Positions 51,091 through 60,228 of a stretch of DNA of 64,000 nt are shown one piece after another. The position numbers and the translations under genes are program-made. Origin of the DNA: Sutcliffiella horikoshii (lineage in GTDB: Bacteria; Bacillota; Bacilli; Bacillales; Bacillaceae_I); assembly GCF_021991925.1 (NCBI RefSeq), contig NZ_RXZI01000007.1:62001-126000 (forward strand), written 5' to 3'. The number at the start of each line of letters is the position of its first letter. The stretch's first letter is position 1. The notes beneath the pieces are model-generated. The model searched no databases and was not told where the DNA came from. It saw only the letters and a list, made by a program, of their open reading frames with translations.

Positions 51091-52995
51091 TCAACTACCA
51101 TATTTATTCCGATAATTCCCCAAAGTTTGCAGAGGCCATATATACTTATAGCTATGATAATGGATATAGTATCCGCCGGGAATCGCAGCGCCTGTGGGAT
51201 ATTCGGTTCTCCAATCAGATGCTTCCATCAAACCTGTTAATGCATGTATCCCTTTTTCTATCTGGGGAGTTGGTTTTTCCGAACTGGCAATCAATGCATC
51301 CAATGCCCAGGCTGTTTGAGAAGGGGTGCTATGATGAAGTGGGACATAATGATTCCGAATATCACTTGAGCAGGATTCTCCCCAGCCGCCATCTCTATTC
51401 TGAATGGAGAGGAGCCAGTTTACCGCATTGCCGACCATTGGATCTGTACTTGGCACACCTACTGCCTTCAATCCGGTCACAGCCGCCCAAGTCCCATAGA
51501 TATAACAGTTTCCCCAACGGCCGTACCAGGAGCCATCTTCTTGTTGATGATGTTCTAGCCACTTAATTGCTTCTCTGATCTTTTCGGAATCCTTTGACAT
51601 GGTGGTGTACTTACCAAGGAAGTATAGGGTTCTGCCAGTTAGGTCTGCGGTGGATGGATCAAAAAGCACTCTATCCTCGTAGCGGAATGGAATAAGGGAG
51701 AGGAGGTAGTTATCTGTATTCTTTTCAAATGCCGACCAGCCTCCGTCATCATTTTGCATGGAAAGGAGCCACCGCACTCCCTTGTTCCAGGCTTCTCTAT
51801 ACCGTCCATCAGATTGCGCTAAGACTGTGACAACCCTTAAAGCCGCCGTTGTATCATCTATATCTGGAACGATGGTGTTGATATCGGAGAATCCCCATCC
51901 ACCTGGTGGGACATCGGGATTATTCACCGCCCAGTCTCCATACTTATCATGTTGCCTGGAAAGAAGATATGCACCGGCTTTGGTGATGGCATCATTATGT
52001 ACCGGAACTCCGGCATTGATTATTGCTCCTGTCAAAAGTGCTGTATCCCAAACAGTGGAAGGGGAATTCTGAACAAAGATGGGGTCGCCGGCGCCGGATA
52101 GATTTCTACATAGATAGGACTTCATTCCCCAAAAAGCATTTTTAATTATCGGGTGGTCCTTATCGTAACCAAGTGCCATTAAGGAATAAATCATAAAAAA
52201 GCTTGCACTAAAATAACTGTACAGGGTACCATTTTCCTCGATTCTATCCAACATGTAGTTCTCGGCATTTTTGAAGGCTTTTCTTTGAAGTTCTCTAGGA
52301 GTGGAGGCAAGTTTCTTTACGCTATTTTTTACATAGTGATGGAGGATTTTCAAACCATCTAGCAACCGATGATCCTCTTCTTTCTCTTCCCTTGATGGAA
52401 GATGAGACAGTTTCGGAGTCTGTTCATGCACAACGGATGTGTCCAAATTACTGCAAACGATGATAGGTATCCAGTGTGCCCTTGCATAACCAACAAGGTT
52501 ATAGATATTGATGGGAGCCCATTTGGGGATGATCATAATTTCTATCGGTATGCTCTTCACAATCGTAGGCCATTTTATCTGCCCATTCAATGCCAGCATC
52601 ATTTTTGTCAGCCAATCACTTTTAGCAAGTCCACCATGATCCAAGATGAAACGTTCCGCCTTAAGCATATTGGCATCGTCTTTTGTAACGTAGCCTGAAT
52701 ACAATAAGGAAAAATACGCCTCTATTGTGGCACTTAGATTGCTTTCCTTTTCATCTGTGTAAACCTTCCACGATCCATTTGGCGCTTGCTTGGATCTGAT
52801 TCGTTCGACAAGAGCCATGACAAGCTTTTCCTCATTTGTCCATTTAAGCGTTCTTATCAAGATGATCATATAAGCATCTGTCATGATGCTGCTTCCCTCA
52901 AAGCAAAATTCCCATGAACCATTATCCGATTGCTTCCTAAGAAGGTCACCTATACAGTCATTTAGCGAGGCGTTTACTTTATCAATCGTCTTCAT
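51091..52995 (-). CDS. sqhC: Squalene-hopene-cyclase-family terpene cyclase (sporulenol synthase)
   Basis: A 634-aa class II cyclase. The DxDD protonation motif is DIDD at residues 378-381 (VPDIDDTTAA); several QW motifs are present (QSDNGSWEF, QNDDGGWSAF, QQEDGSWYGRWG, QNRDGGWGES). Overall it matches Bacillus subtilis SqhC, which cyclises tetraprenyl-beta-curcumene to sporulenol, a spore lipid. Length is normal. GGAGGGG precedes the ATG. It ends before array C2. It could act on squalene instead, but the Bacillus context favours sporulenol. Confidence 0.92.
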   Translation of the reverse strand: MKTIDKVNASLNDCIGDLLRKQSDNGSWEFCFEGSSIMTDAYMIILIRTLKWTNEEKLVMALVERIRSKQAPNGSWKVYTDEKESNLSATIEAYFSLLYSGYVTKDDANMLKAERFILDHGGLAKSDWLTKMMLALNGQIKWPTIVKSIPIEIMIIPKWAPINIYNLVGYARAHWIPIIVCSNLDTSVVHEQTPKLSHLPSREEKEEDHRLLDGLKILHHYVKNSVKKLASTPRELQRKAFKNAENYMLDRIEENGTLYSYFSASFFMIYSLMALGYDKDHPIIKNAFWGMKSYLCRNLSGAGDPIFVQNSPSTVWDTALLTGAIINAGVPVHNDAITKAGAYLLSRQHDKYGDWAVNNPDVPPGGWGFSDINTIVPDIDDTTAALRVVTVLAQSDGRYREAWNKGVRWLLSMQNDDGGWSAFEKNTDNYLLSLIPFRYEDRVLFDPSTADLTGRTLYFLGKYTTMSKDSEKIREAIKWLEHHQQEDGSWYGRWGNCYIYGTWAAVTGLKAVGVPSTDPMVGNAVNWLLSIQNRDGGWGESCSSDIRNHYVPLHHSTPSQTAWALDALIASSEKPTPQIEKGIHALTGLMEASDWRTEYPTGAAIPGGYYIHYHSYKYIWPLQTLGNYRNKYGS

Positions 52996-53067
52996 ATTCC
53001 CCTCCAGATGTATACGTTTTTATACACCATATGTAGGTTTAAAGAATTTAGAAGGGTATTCAAAAGG

Positions 53068-53274
53068 CTATATTAACGGGAAACTTCCACGAATTTTTCC
53101 TGTACTCTTATTTGCTTCTAGAATCAGTTGGTCGATTTCCCTATTTATCGTTATCAGTCTCTCATGTAATCTGTGGATATCTTCTCCCCTTTTTAAATTT
53201 TCAAGCCTTTTCATTTCTCTTTCCAAATGTACCATTTTCAATTTCGTATCAGATATCGAATTTTTAAAGTTCAT
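53068..53274 (-). CDS. Possible Spo0E-like aspartyl-phosphate phosphatase
   Basis: A 68-aa protein predicted to form two helices: ISDTKLKMVHLEREMKRLEN, then HRLHERLITINREIDQLILE. This fits the size and layout of Spo0E-family phosphatases, whose second helix carries SxxLDxLI; here it reads NREIDQLI, with N for S and I for L, so membership is uncertain. Spo0E proteins dephosphorylate Spo0A-P and delay sporulation. I use the ATG at 53274, behind AGGAGGGG. It lies directly upstream of sqhC on the same strand. Confidence 0.5.
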   Translation of the reverse strand: MNFKNSISDTKLKMVHLEREMKRLENLKRGEDIHRLHERLITINREIDQLILEANKSTGKIRGSFPLI

Positions 53275-53364
53275 TTTCCGTCCCCTCCTGTTATTACCAA
53301 CTTTGCTCCTAATTTGTTCGGAAAACAACTTTTAATGTGTTGTGGGTATTTAAGAAAAATACGA

Positions 53365-53393
53365 TTGAAATGAGTCACCCATTCCGTTATAAT
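53365..53393 (+). promoter_or_regulatory. Strong sigma-A promoter
   Basis: TTGAAA at 53365-53370 and a perfect TATAAT at 53388-53393, spaced 17 bp. It faces the DMT transporter gene and would start transcription near 53400. Confidence 0.75.
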
Positions 53394-53399
53394 TTGTTT

Positions 53400-53494
53400 G
53401 GGAAATTGAATAATAAAATGTTACATGTGGATTTTTCTAGAGATCACTCTATTTTCGCCACACGACTGTCTTCGGACAGTCGTGTGGCTTTTTT
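53400..53494 (+). ncRNA. Short leader or small RNA ending in a strong terminator
   Basis: From the predicted start near 53400 the transcript runs about 95 nt to a perfect 14-bp stem, GCCACACGACTGTC (53457-53470) / GACAGTCGTGTGGC (53475-53488), closed by a stable TTCG loop and followed by six T. So either a small RNA is made or this is an attenuator ahead of the transporter gene, which begins 39 nt later. CATGTGG at about 53424-53430 could pair with CCACACG of the stem as a weak antiterminator. I recognise no riboswitch family in it. Confidence 0.55.
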
Positions 53495-53532
53495 GTATGT
53501 AGACATCATGAAAGCGGGAGTGAGGAAACAGT

Positions 53533-54435
53533 ATGAAGACTTGGCATTATGCGTTGATTGTATTTTTAGGTGGCTGTTGCCTGGGGATCCTGTCTACATT
53601 TGTGAAGCTTGCATATGCTGCAGGTTATTCCATGGTCGAGGTCACAGGTAGCCAGGTGTTGGTGGGTACCATCATTATTTGGGTTGTCAGTTTCTTAAGT
53701 CGAAAGAAAAAACTCCATGTCATACAAACACTTAAGCTTGTGTTGGCAGGGATACCGATGGGACTAACAGGATTGCTTTACTATCAATCCTTGCAAACAC
53801 TTGAAGCTTCCCTGGCTATCATTTGTTTGTTTCAATTTATTTGGATTGGGACATTGATTGAGTGGATCTTTTATAAGAAGCGTCCTTCATCAGGGAAGGT
53901 TTTCTCTATTATGATCTTACTTTCAGGATCTGTTTTAGCAGCCGGAGTTTTTTGGGGAAGTGTTGTATCCATTTCATGGCAGGGAGTTTTGTGGGGAGTA
54001 TTTGCTGCATTGACTTTTGCCATATTTATCTTTTTGAGCGGGATCATAGGCAAAGATACCCCTGCGATTCAAAAAAGTGCCCTTCTTTCCACCGGAGGCT
54101 TGATGGTTACTTTTACCTTGTTTCCCCCTTTATTTTTATTAGATTTACAAACTGTAATAGGAATGGCTCCTTATGGATTAATTCTGGGTATATTTGGGGT
54201 GGTACTTCCCCCATTACTATTTTCCATCGGGATGCCGCATGTGGGACCAGGACTTGGAACGATCCTTACAGCCTCTGAACTCCCTGTAGCAGTGACCATG
54301 TCGGCCCTTGTATTATCCGAACATATTAGTGGGTATCAATGGTTGGGAGTTATGCTTATTCTAGGCGGGATCATGATTGGGAATATGAAACAGAAGCTCC
54401 CTCAAACAAATATGTCTTATGTAAGGCGCGATTAA
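53533..54435 (+). CDS. DMT-family (EamA) transporter
   Basis: A 300-aa protein with ten hydrophobic helices and two EamA repeats (about 8-135 and 150-285; GLTGLLYYQSLQTLEASLAIICLFQ is typical). It should move a small metabolite or drug across the membrane; substrate unknown. GGAGTGAGG precedes the ATG. It lies behind a promoter and a terminator-containing leader, suggesting conditional expression. Confidence 0.88.
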   Translation: MKTWHYALIVFLGGCCLGILSTFVKLAYAAGYSMVEVTGSQVLVGTIIIWVVSFLSRKKKLHVIQTLKLVLAGIPMGLTGLLYYQSLQTLEASLAIICLFQFIWIGTLIEWIFYKKRPSSGKVFSIMILLSGSVLAAGVFWGSVVSISWQGVLWGVFAALTFAIFIFLSGIIGKDTPAIQKSALLSTGGLMVTFTLFPPLFLLDLQTVIGMAPYGLILGIFGVVLPPLLFSIGMPHVGPGLGTILTASELPVAVTMSALVLSEHISGYQWLGVMLILGGIMIGNMKQKLPQTNMSYVRRD

Positions 54436-54481
54436 ATTATGTGGAAGGAACAATAACAGATGACACCTGGTAACAGGTAGT

Positions 54482-54979
54482 TCATTGAACTCCTCCTGGT
54501 GTTTGCTTTTGTTTTTCAAGTAGCGATTTCTCGAGACTTACAATGTATTTGTAGAATCGTAATAGAATCAAAAGCAAGATTACATCTTCCACCATTGAAT
54601 AATGCAACTTCCACCAACCATAGTTAAAATATCCATATGGTTCAGGTAGCAAAGCAATAATTTCATAAATAATAATGGCGAAAACCCAGGCACAGAAATA
54701 GAGAATTTGTTTGGAAACCTTCTCTTTAAAAGGAAAAAAGTTAAGGAACAAGATATTTACCGGGGGAATTAATACGATATGAGCCAATAGCCCTGCCCAA
54801 TCAATTCCCTTATTGAAATACCAATATCCCCCCAACTTAAATTCCACAATCAAATCATGTACTAACTGAAAAGAAATCGTAAACAACCAAATGTGTACCA
54901 TTTGGTTCCGAGATAATTTCTTATTTACTTTCCATGCAATAAAATTAAATAATAAAATGGCGAGAATTAGTCCTATCAT
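54482..54979 (-). CDS. CBO0543-family membrane protein
   Basis: A 165-aa protein with about five helices and the segments FKLGGYWYFNKGIDWAGLLAHIVLIPP and YGYFNYGWWKLHYS, which match the CBO0543 family found mainly in spore-forming Firmicutes. Function unknown. It is monocistronic and convergent with the DMT transporter gene. Confidence 0.8.
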   Translation of the reverse strand: MIGLILAILLFNFIAWKVNKKLSRNQMVHIWLFTISFQLVHDLIVEFKLGGYWYFNKGIDWAGLLAHIVLIPPVNILFLNFFPFKEKVSKQILYFCAWVFAIIIYEIIALLPEPYGYFNYGWWKLHYSMVEDVILLLILLRFYKYIVSLEKSLLEKQKQTPGGVQ

Positions 54980-55092
54980 GATTTGTCCTTTTCATGGAAA
55001 CTTAGTATGGATGTATGAAAAAAAATAGTCCTTATATGTATTTTCTTGGTTCCTCCTTGAAATTATTCATACGACAAACAAAAATCAAAAAA

Positions 55093-55124
55093 AAGAAACT
55101 TATCATTATCCGGATAAGTTTCTT
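55093..55124 (-). terminator. Terminator of the gerA-type operon
   Basis: AGAAACTTATC (55094-55104) pairs with GATAAGTTTCT (55113-55123), followed on the minus strand by a T8 run. It lies about 20 nt past the gerAC stop. Confidence 0.9.
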
Positions 55125-55144
55125 TTTAGATGAGACTTGGAGTA

Positions 55145-56314
55145 TTAATCACCACTATCTCTGGTTGACCTCTGGTAAATAGGCGATTTGTTGAATAACC
55201 CCTTCTGACCTGTTGTTTCTATTTCAATATCTACTTTTACATTAAATAAGGCTTCTTTAAACCCTTTTTCATTCCATTCCAACGATTCAAAAAAGGGTTG
55301 ATCTTTTATCCATATCCTATGTCCTAACAACCATGGTTCCACATTTGCCTTCTTCATTTTCTCAATCGTTTGTTCTATATCCGTTTTTATTTCTTGATTT
55401 AATTGAGCTTCTAGCTTTTCAATAAAATCTTTAGATGTTTCCCCTGCGGAAAGCTCAACAATGTTTCCCTCTCCTGTTACATGAATGTCGAATGAAACAG
55501 GAGAGGTCATTGTTAACTCTACATCACTTTCCAGCATGATCCTAGATAATGAAACTGATACCTCTTTTTCACTAGATTCCAGATGAGTGATATAGTTCAT
55601 TTCTTCTACTTTCTCACCTTTTATCAACTGGCTTGCCGCAACCTCATTCCCCAGTAATTTTTCTACCAATTTATCTTCCTTTAATACGCCCATGTCCGCA
55701 ATGATTATTTCACTGTCTATGGTTTGAGCAAGGGGTATCACCGCGGCTGCTGAGACCGTGTTTCGATCCCTTCTATATTGGAAAACCTTAATTGGCTGTG
55801 TACGAGAAAGCTTTTTATCAGCGAGGAAGAATCGGTTAACATATAGTGCCGGTAACTTAATCAGTGAGGACTCTGATTTTAAAAATTTGCTAGCATCCTC
55901 GTCCTTGCTTATGATAAGAAAGACCTTGTTCCCTATGTCGGGTATTCTGTCCACCAAGTCCAACGAACCGTTGATACTTGATGCCGCAATCTTCTCTGAA
56001 ATCACAATAACCTTTAGGTGGCCAAAAAATAATACATTGGGTGTCTTGGATTCCAAATTGGTGAGTGCTTCCCATACAGTATCTCCTTCACTCCTCAACA
56101 CCTCAAACTGCCCTGACTTAGCAGGACCTCCCCCTCCGTTTTCCCCTTCCCCTAGAATAGGTAACTGGATGCTGATTTTATACTTTTTTTGCTCTCCTTG
56201 ATCAATAGATATCCCTAATACCATTCCTCTTTGGTCAATTTCACGCATATCATTGCAACCGCTCAGACATAACATTAACAGGATGGCCAACCATAATGAA
56301 TTTTTCCCCTTCAT
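55145..56314 (-). CDS. gerAC: Ger(x)C-family spore germinant receptor lipoprotein
   Basis: A 389-aa lipoprotein (lipobox LSGC, C20) of the Ger(x)C type: GMVLGISIDQGEQKKYKISIQ near the start, TVWEALTNLESKTPNVLFFGHLKVIVI, and the C-terminal domain with EAQLNQEIKTDIEQTIEKMKKANVEPWLLG. It is the C subunit of a nutrient germinant receptor in the spore inner membrane. The symbol denotes the family; the specific paralogue is unknown. It overlaps the B subunit gene by 4 bp and ends at a terminator. Confidence 0.93.
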   Translation of the reverse strand: MKGKNSLWLAILLMLCLSGCNDMREIDQRGMVLGISIDQGEQKKYKISIQLPILGEGENGGGGPAKSGQFEVLRSEGDTVWEALTNLESKTPNVLFFGHLKVIVISEKIAASSINGSLDLVDRIPDIGNKVFLIISKDEDASKFLKSESSLIKLPALYVNRFFLADKKLSRTQPIKVFQYRRDRNTVSAAAVIPLAQTIDSEIIIADMGVLKEDKLVEKLLGNEVAASQLIKGEKVEEMNYITHLESSEKEVSVSLSRIMLESDVELTMTSPVSFDIHVTGEGNIVELSAGETSKDFIEKLEAQLNQEIKTDIEQTIEKMKKANVEPWLLGHRIWIKDQPFFESLEWNEKGFKEALFNVKVDIEIETTGQKGLFNKSPIYQRSTRDSGD

Positions 56315-57411
56315 GAAACCATCTCCCGAGAGTTTCGATGTCTTAGGATGACAAAGAGCAATAGTAGACTAGGAACTAGCAAAGAAGCTACTAAGACATT
56401 AACATTATAAATTTGCCATCCTTCCATGAAGTGAAAAGGGACCCAATTCGCATATAAAAAAAATAAAGGAGTAATGGATGCTATTAATAGCCACCTCTTC
56501 ACCTTTGGAAATAATTGCTCTAACAAATAGATCGAAAACCAAAATAGGATGCAGGAGACCTTTATAAAAGAGATGACCCAAAATCCTAAAAATAAGAGGT
56601 CCATCCGTTCTAGCAACCCAGTACTGGGTGTAATCGATTGAACCAACGTAATGATAGGTGAGATGAGATGGATTGCTTCTTCATAACCGAAAACTCCTAA
56701 TACAACCAAACTCAGAGATACATAAATTAACATGATACATAATAATCCTGCACTCATTGCACGTAACGCTTTTTCCTCCCGTTTTACATATTGAATAAAG
56801 CCAAGGAGGGTAACTATTCCTCCGTACCGAGCAGCATCTGATATAGAACTCTTTAGAAAAATAGGTAATTCTACATTCATAACCGGTGGAATGAGTATCC
56901 AATTGAAATATTCACTAAAAAACCCCCAAGTCAAAAATGTCCCAAGTAATATTATTTCTGCGACTACAAAAAACGAAACAAACCTAACGATTGTCAATAA
57001 TCCATAATGAACAGCAATAGAGATAAGCAGAATAAAAGGTAATATGATAAAAAATGTAGGGGTGGTTTTTAACATAAATGTTCGTACCAGAAAAGTTAGA
57101 TCTTGAGTTACTTTCATCGTGCTGAAAATGGAACTGAGTATCAAGTAGGGCAAACTGATGAAATATACGAGAGAGCCTGCTTGTTTTCTCAATATCTTGA
57201 AAAAGTCGCTATTATCATATAACCGGAAGTATCTGGATATCAGCCATATCAAAAAAAAGTAGGGGATGGATGTAAGAATCAGCTTTAACCAGGCACTTCT
57301 GATTTCCCCATCTGCCACGTAAGGTAAAAAGGCTACTCCCATCGTTACGGTGGATGAAAACGTAAAGGCAAACAAATCAAAGGCTCGAAATTGATGAATA
57401 GTACCACGCAA
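56311..57411 (-). CDS. gerAB: Spore germinant receptor B subunit (GerAB family)
   Basis: A 366-aa protein with ten helices, of the amino-acid-permease-like GerAB family (FSSTVTMGVAFLPYVADGEI at the start, GYEEAIHLISPIITLVQSI, LERMDLLFLGFWVISFIKV). This subunit binds the nutrient. I choose a TTG start at 57411, 8 nt after AAAGGAGG; the ATG at 57420 abuts that site with no spacing. It lies between the A and C subunit genes, with the A-gene stop inside its ribosome site. Confidence 0.93.
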   Translation of the reverse strand: MRGTIHQFRAFDLFAFTFSSTVTMGVAFLPYVADGEIRSAWLKLILTSIPYFFLIWLISRYFRLYDNSDFFKILRKQAGSLVYFISLPYLILSSIFSTMKVTQDLTFLVRTFMLKTTPTFFIILPFILLISIAVHYGLLTIVRFVSFFVVAEIILLGTFLTWGFFSEYFNWILIPPVMNVELPIFLKSSISDAARYGGIVTLLGFIQYVKREEKALRAMSAGLLCIMLIYVSLSLVVLGVFGYEEAIHLISPIITLVQSITPSTGLLERMDLLFLGFWVISFIKVSCILFWFSIYLLEQLFPKVKRWLLIASITPLFFLYANWVPFHFMEGWQIYNVNVLVASLLVPSLLLLFVILRHRNSREMVS

Positions 57412-57427
57412 AACTACCATCCTCCTT

Positions 57428-58906
57428 TCACTTTGTTTTAGAGAATTGGTTATTTCTTAATCTAGAAAAAATATTCAATAATTCTTTCGGATTAAGAGGG
57501 GTTGCTGGAGATAAATAGGGTTTACCAAAAGAACTAAGGTTACAAAGATGAAATGTAAGATACGCTATACCAATGGTCAAGCCGAATATTCCTAATAATG
57601 CAGACAGGATTAGTAATAGATACCTGGATATCCTCCACGAAGAAATCAGGTGCCAAGTTGGAAGTGTAAACGATGTTATGGCAGTGGAGGCACTGACGAT
57701 AATCATTGTTGTACTAACTAAGCCAGCATCTACAGCTGCCTGACCAACAACAAGCCCCCCTACAATACCAATGGTTTGTCCTACAAAACTAGGTAGCCTA
57801 AGACTTGCCTCTACTAAAACATCCAATGCAAAGATCATCATGATCGCTTCCAAGTAAATAGGAAATGGAATGTTATTTCTGGAATCAGCGATTGTTAAGG
57901 CCAGTGTGGTTGGAAGTAGTTCTGGATGATATCCGACTAATGACACATATAGCGCTGGAAGAATGGTCGCTACTAGTATGGACACGATCCTTAGCATGCG
58001 GATAAAGGTATTATCCAATGCCATTCGGAAGTTATCTGGACTTATTTCAATTAGATTAAATAAGGTAGCTGGCAGTACGACACTGAAGGTAGAATTATCC
58101 ACTACCAACACAATCTTTCCCTGTCCTAATGCAATGGAGATATAATCTGGGCGCTCTGTTTCATATACCTGTGGGAACACAGACATAGGATGATCCACTA
58201 TCTTTTTGGCAAGCTCCCCACCATCATTCAATTGCTCCATTTTTACATTTTCCAATCTGCTAGTTACCATTTCCAACAGTTCAGGGTCTACATATTCATC
58301 TAAATATAATAATCCAACGTGGGTGTGACTTAAGGATCCCACTGTAAATTCTTTTAACTTCAGCCTTGGATCCTTAATCAGCTTACGAATTAAGGATATA
58401 TTTGTTCTGCTATCTTCAATAAAACCGATTTTGGGTCCATATACTTGAAACTGCGTCGTCGGTTCTGTTAAGTTCCGTTGTTCTTTTTTTTCATAGTTCA
58501 GCAAGAAAGGTGCTTCACCGGGGAAATGAAGGATTACATGCCCTTCCAAGCATCCTTGAATACATGACTTCCAAGATTGCGCCTGATAGTAATCATAGTT
58601 TTCTATATTACCTTTCACTTCTTCCACTTTAAATTTATCTATAAGTAGAAGCTGTTCTTCCAATTTTGTAACATCCGTTATTCCTGATATGTAATAAACA
58701 TATATACCGGATTGTTCGTTAGCAGGGATAAATCTAGTTTGAAAATCACCTACATCTTCAAAAACAAGTTCTATTGTTTCCCGAAAAGACTTTTGGTCTC
58801 TTGAATGGCTGAAATCATCTACTTGTATTTTCTTTTTTAAGTACTCATCATAGTTTGGTGAGTTTGAATGCTGTTTATTGTTCTTGGATGGTCTGCTATT
58901 AAACAC
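57428..58906 (-). CDS. gerAA: Spore germinant receptor A subunit (GerAA family)
   Basis: A 492-aa protein: a large hydrophilic N-terminal region (about 1-285; TNISLIRKLIKDPRLKLKEF, ERPDYISIALGQGKIVLVVD) then five to six helices with the conserved LPALYVSLVGYHPELLPTTLAL and ALDVLVEASLRLPSFVGQTIGIVGGLVVGQAAVDAGLVS. It is the A subunit of a GerA-type germinant receptor, expressed in the forespore under sigma-G in Bacillus. TGAGGTAATC precedes the ATG. It is first in the gerAA-gerAB-gerAC operon. Confidence 0.95.
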   Translation of the reverse strand: MFNSRPSKNNKQHSNSPNYDEYLKKKIQVDDFSHSRDQKSFRETIELVFEDVGDFQTRFIPANEQSGIYVYYISGITDVTKLEEQLLLIDKFKVEEVKGNIENYDYYQAQSWKSCIQGCLEGHVILHFPGEAPFLLNYEKKEQRNLTEPTTQFQVYGPKIGFIEDSRTNISLIRKLIKDPRLKLKEFTVGSLSHTHVGLLYLDEYVDPELLEMVTSRLENVKMEQLNDGGELAKKIVDHPMSVFPQVYETERPDYISIALGQGKIVLVVDNSTFSVVLPATLFNLIEISPDNFRMALDNTFIRMLRIVSILVATILPALYVSLVGYHPELLPTTLALTIADSRNNIPFPIYLEAIMMIFALDVLVEASLRLPSFVGQTIGIVGGLVVGQAAVDAGLVSTTMIIVSASTAITSFTLPTWHLISSWRISRYLLLILSALLGIFGLTIGIAYLTFHLCNLSSFGKPYLSPATPLNPKELLNIFSRLRNNQFSKTK

Positions 58907-59094
58907 ATGATTACCTCATTTTTTGTAAGGGCTACAGGTTAGATTTTCCGATTAAATGTTCTAAGCAGTATTATTTTACTTATCTCTTTTTTTATTCAGG
59001 TAAAGAATATATTAAAAGGGGAATACCCAATGGAAGGAAATTGCTTAGGGAAGGTTAATTGGAATGAAAGCACCACAATAATAGTGCCTTTAAC
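58907..59094. other. Spacer upstream of the gerA operon
   Basis: No well-supported gene is seen. It should contain the gerA promoter (minus strand), but I could not identify a clear sigma-G site. A 43-codon plus-strand frame from 59030 has a weak ribosome site and runs through a terminator stem, so I do not call it. Confidence 0.3.
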
Positions 59095-59124
59095 TAAAAA
59101 ACAGAAGGGCTGGTCCCTTCTGTC
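59095..59124 (-). terminator. Terminator of the P-loop kinase operon
   Basis: ACAGAAGGG pairs with CCCTTCTGT around a five-base loop, and the minus strand continues with a T6 run. It ends the operon of three genes from 60426 to 59212. Confidence 0.85.
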
Positions 59125-59159
59125 CGTGGCTAGACAAAGTAAAATTCATAGCAGTTTTT

Positions 59160-59186
59160 AAGTTGATCGTAGTGGAAGGCGCGAAG
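59160..59186. repeat. Short remnant of the GC-rich Bacillaceae repeat
   Basis: AGTTGATCGTAGTGGAAGGC and the following GCGAAG resemble the end of the element family seen at 44976-45194 (reverse complement of CTTCGCCTATTGCTCCAATC and AACAGC). Only this end is left. Confidence 0.45.
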
Positions 59187-59211
59187 AAAATATTCTACTA
59201 ATTCTTCACAA

Positions 59212-59814
59212 CTATATCCTTTGTAAATCATCCCTTATTTCCACTATTTTTATGATCTCCTGAATTACTTCTTCCTCCTGACTATTATCCTTTATGATAA
59301 ATAGTCGATCTCCTTCCCTTTCTTCTGGATCCGTCACCTCTTCAAGAAGGGATTCTTCTTGTTGTCGAATGAGTACTTGCTTGAAATGAGAAGCTCCTCT
59401 GAATATATTGGTGTTTCTAGTGCTTTTCTCTACGCGTTCGTGGAGGACTTCATCGGGGATATCAAAATGAACTAGAATACGGTAAAATTCCTTCTCTGGA
59501 AAGAACTTTGCAAGGAGATCCTTGCGACCTTTTCTATTTCTATTTGCATTGGAAATGATTAGATGCAGGTTTGTCTGTTCTATCGAGTATCTTACAATCA
59601 ATTCTGAAACGGCATGCTTGAGTGTATTCGGGCCATCTGTGGGCTGCAGTTTTTGATAGTGGGTGTTGATGAATGCAGCATGGTTATCCTGATCCATTAC
59701 CATGGAGTTTTGCAAGGCTTGCTCAAGTTTCTTGGCAAAGGTTGTCTTTCCGCTATGTGTTTTTCCCACCGTCATGATCAGTAGTCTTTTGGATGTTCCC
59801 ATTCCCTGATTCAT
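59212..59814 (-). CDS. P-loop ATP-binding protein, zeta-toxin/kinase-like
   Basis: A 200-aa small-molecule-kinase-like protein with Walker A GKTHSGKT (about 17-24), then MVMDQDNHAAF (strand with acidic residue), LHLIISNANRNRKGRKDLLAKFF and DIPDEVLHERVEKSTR (lid region with arginines). This layout matches AAA_33 / zeta-toxin-like kinases that phosphorylate small molecules or RNA ends. Its ATG overlaps the upstream gene's TAA by one base (TAATG). Target unknown; there is no toxin-antitoxin partner of the usual kind next to it. Confidence 0.75.
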   Translation of the reverse strand: MNQGMGTSKRLLIMTVGKTHSGKTTFAKKLEQALQNSMVMDQDNHAAFINTHYQKLQPTDGPNTLKHAVSELIVRYSIEQTNLHLIISNANRNRKGRKDLLAKFFPEKEFYRILVHFDIPDEVLHERVEKSTRNTNIFRGASHFKQVLIRQQEESLLEEVTDPEEREGDRLFIIKDNSQEEEVIQEIIKIVEIRDDLQRI

Positions 59815-60227
59815 TATTTAAAATTACCCCATCTCAAACTCTCTACATCCTCTAAACCCCTTACTTCCTTCCTAAACCACTCCATATTCCCTGCAAACCT
59901 CTCCGAACACTCAAACTCTATTTTCGCCGCTTTCTGACCTTGAACACAGCGCACGCTCGCAATGAACTTTTGCTTTCCCTTGGGCTTGTCAAGACTTACA
60001 GAAATATAGGGAAGTATCTCATAGTGATACTCTGCATTTAGGCTATCGAAATGATTCTTTTTTATAATATCTTTAATATTTATATAATCTACCTCATCGA
60101 GCCCCCATCTGATCATACATTTCCCATCTGGAAGGGTGACTTCAAGTTGAAGATGGCTTCCAAGCGTGTCCCTTGAAGCCTTTAAGACCTTCATATTCTC
60201 ATGGTTAACAATCATGTCCGCATCCAT
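59814..60227 (-). CDS. Soluble protein of unknown function
   Basis: A 137-aa protein, strand-rich with a helix in the middle (LQLEVTLPDGKCMIRWGLDE, YEILPYISVSLDKPKGKQKF, ASVRCVQGQKAAKIEFECSE). I use the ATG at 60227, which has GGAGGG about 10 nt upstream inside the end of the previous gene; the frame is open to 60308. It directly precedes the P-loop kinase gene and is coupled to it. No family recognised. Confidence 0.6.
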   Translation of the reverse strand: MDADMIVNHENMKVLKASRDTLGSHLQLEVTLPDGKCMIRWGLDEVDYINIKDIIKKNHFDSLNAEYHYEILPYISVSLDKPKGKQKFIASVRCVQGQKAAKIEFECSERFAGNMEWFRKEVRGLEDVESLRWGNFK

Positions 60228-60228
60228 A

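Noticed and set aside
59030-59161. A 43-codon plus-strand frame with AAAGGGG upstream
   Set aside because: It runs through the stem of a minus-strand terminator and has no recognisable protein character.
59212-59814. Zeta toxin of a toxin-antitoxin pair
   Set aside because: The P-loop fold is similar, but the neighbouring protein does not look like an epsilon antitoxin and the operon has a membrane protein.
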